A stretch of DNA of 25,383 nucleotides from Chara braunii (taxonomy: Eukaryota > Streptophyta > Charophyceae > Charales > Characeae): contig BFEA01000268.1 of assembly GCA_003427395.1 (NCBI GenBank), positions 1,232,685-1,258,067 of the forward strand. Reading direction: 5' to 3'. Both the position numbers and the translations under genes were made by a program. Of the stretch, positions 24,731-25,383 are shown piece by piece. The number at the start of each line of letters is the position of its first letter. Positions within the stretch are counted from its first letter, which is position 1. The notes below the pieces were generated by a model. The model was given only the letters and a program-made list of their open reading frames with translations, was not told the origin of the DNA and ran no database searches.

Positions 24731-24753
24731 AATGTGTGTCTGTGTGTGTTTGA

Positions 24754-24800
<47 letters not shown>

Positions 24801-24840
24801 CGCGCTGCGCTGCACCTTCGCCCGCGCGCGGGATTGTCAT

Positions 24841-24881
<41 letters not shown>

Positions 24882-24919
24882 GTGGGTGGCGGGGGGTGGG
24901 GCGACCCCTCCCCCACCAC

Positions 24920-24959
<40 letters not shown>

Positions 24960-24965
24960 CCAATT

Positions 24966-25003
<38 letters not shown>

Positions 25004-25274
25004 CCAACTAATCAATCAATCAATCAACGAAAAAAAAAAAAACAAATTCGAATGAATCTTCCGCTAGAACGTGGAAATATACAATACTTCGTGTGTGTGT
25101 GTGTGTGGGCCTGTTGGGGGTGGGGGGGCGACCCCGCCCCCACTAATCAATCAATCAATCAATCAATCATTCAATCAACGAAAAAAGAAAAACGAAAAAT
25201 CGAATGAATCTTCCGCTCGAAGATGGAAATATACAATCTGACCTCTATGTGTGTGTGTGTGTGCGCCTGTGGGG

Positions 25275-25334
<60 letters not shown>

Positions 25335-25383
25335 CGGAAAAAAAAAGAAAAAAAAGCGTTGTTTTTTTTTTTTTCATTTCCAT
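24691..25383. repeat. Compound microsatellite modules (GT tract, GACCCC-CCCCCAC, AATC tract)
   Basis: Three modules follow one another. Each has a GT tract, a G-rich stretch running into a C-rich one (GGGGCGACCCC...CCCCCAC in the first two, reduced to TGTGGGGCC in the third), and a long CAAT/AATC tract ending in CAACGAAAAA. Between modules lies CGAATGAATCTTCCGCT followed by about 25 bp ending GGAAATATACAAT (about 25050 and 25204). Short coding-like frames here are artefacts. Confidence 0.9.

Overview
The window looks like repeat-rich nuclear DNA from a land plant or a streptophyte green alga; a charophyte such as Chara is my guess and cannot be fixed from this sequence alone. The reasons are a plant-style BED/DUF659/hAT transposase, a chromodomain-bearing Ty3/gypsy element whose primer-binding site resembles the plant initiator-Met tRNA type (TGGTATCGGAGC), GT-AG splice-like signals, and abundant long microsatellites. 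I see no convincing intact host gene, no rRNA or tRNA gene and no CRISPR array. Almost everything is transposon, transposon debris or simple repeat, and one 130-base N gap sits inside a microsatellite.

Layout. 1-111 is a GATT microsatellite and 192-388 a helically phased minisatellite. From 415 to 5574 runs one reading frame of 1720 codons for a hAT-superfamily transposase (BED finger, DUF659, hAT dimerisation domain) followed by an acidic extension of about 940 residues. It is interrupted by exactly four in-frame stops, all TAG, and ends with TGA. 5575-6213 is a T-rich 3' flank plus a GT microsatellite. 6214-7505 is an inverted, truncated copy of the LTR that reappears later. 7590-7862 is a second TTCAACGGGG-type repeat field. 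7905-11814 is a badly decayed Ty3/gypsy element (gag knuckle, protease, RT, RNase H, start of integrase) cut off at a GT tract and the N gap.

12063-12540 is a tandem duplication linked to microsatellites. 12771-14217 is a broken, unrecognised gene with a 54-bp duplication that gives two LDLNL (EAR-like) motifs. 14554-24052 is the main element: 5' LTR (1400 bp), PBS, long leader with a possible intron, interrupted gag, pol (protease, RT, RNase H, integrase), a chromodomain-like C-terminus, polypurine tract and a 3'-truncated right LTR. The 5' LTR sits in one copy of a roughly 300-bp dispersed repeat (14283-14553). A second copy of that repeat (24254-24559) lies beyond the right LTR, flanked by 27-bp direct repeats. 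The remainder to 25383 is a palindrome-rich minisatellite followed by compound GT / AATC microsatellite modules.

The most notable observations are a correctly phased -1 frameshift signal (GGGAAAC plus a stem-loop) between gag and pol; the all-TAG interruption pattern in the extended hAT frame; an LTR hairpin kept by a compensatory base-pair change; and an apparent leader intron ending one base before the gag ATG. The elements look unlikely to be autonomous: the transposase has lost its first catalytic Asp, the main retroelement lacks part of the RT connection region and an RNase H Asp, and its integrase is broken.
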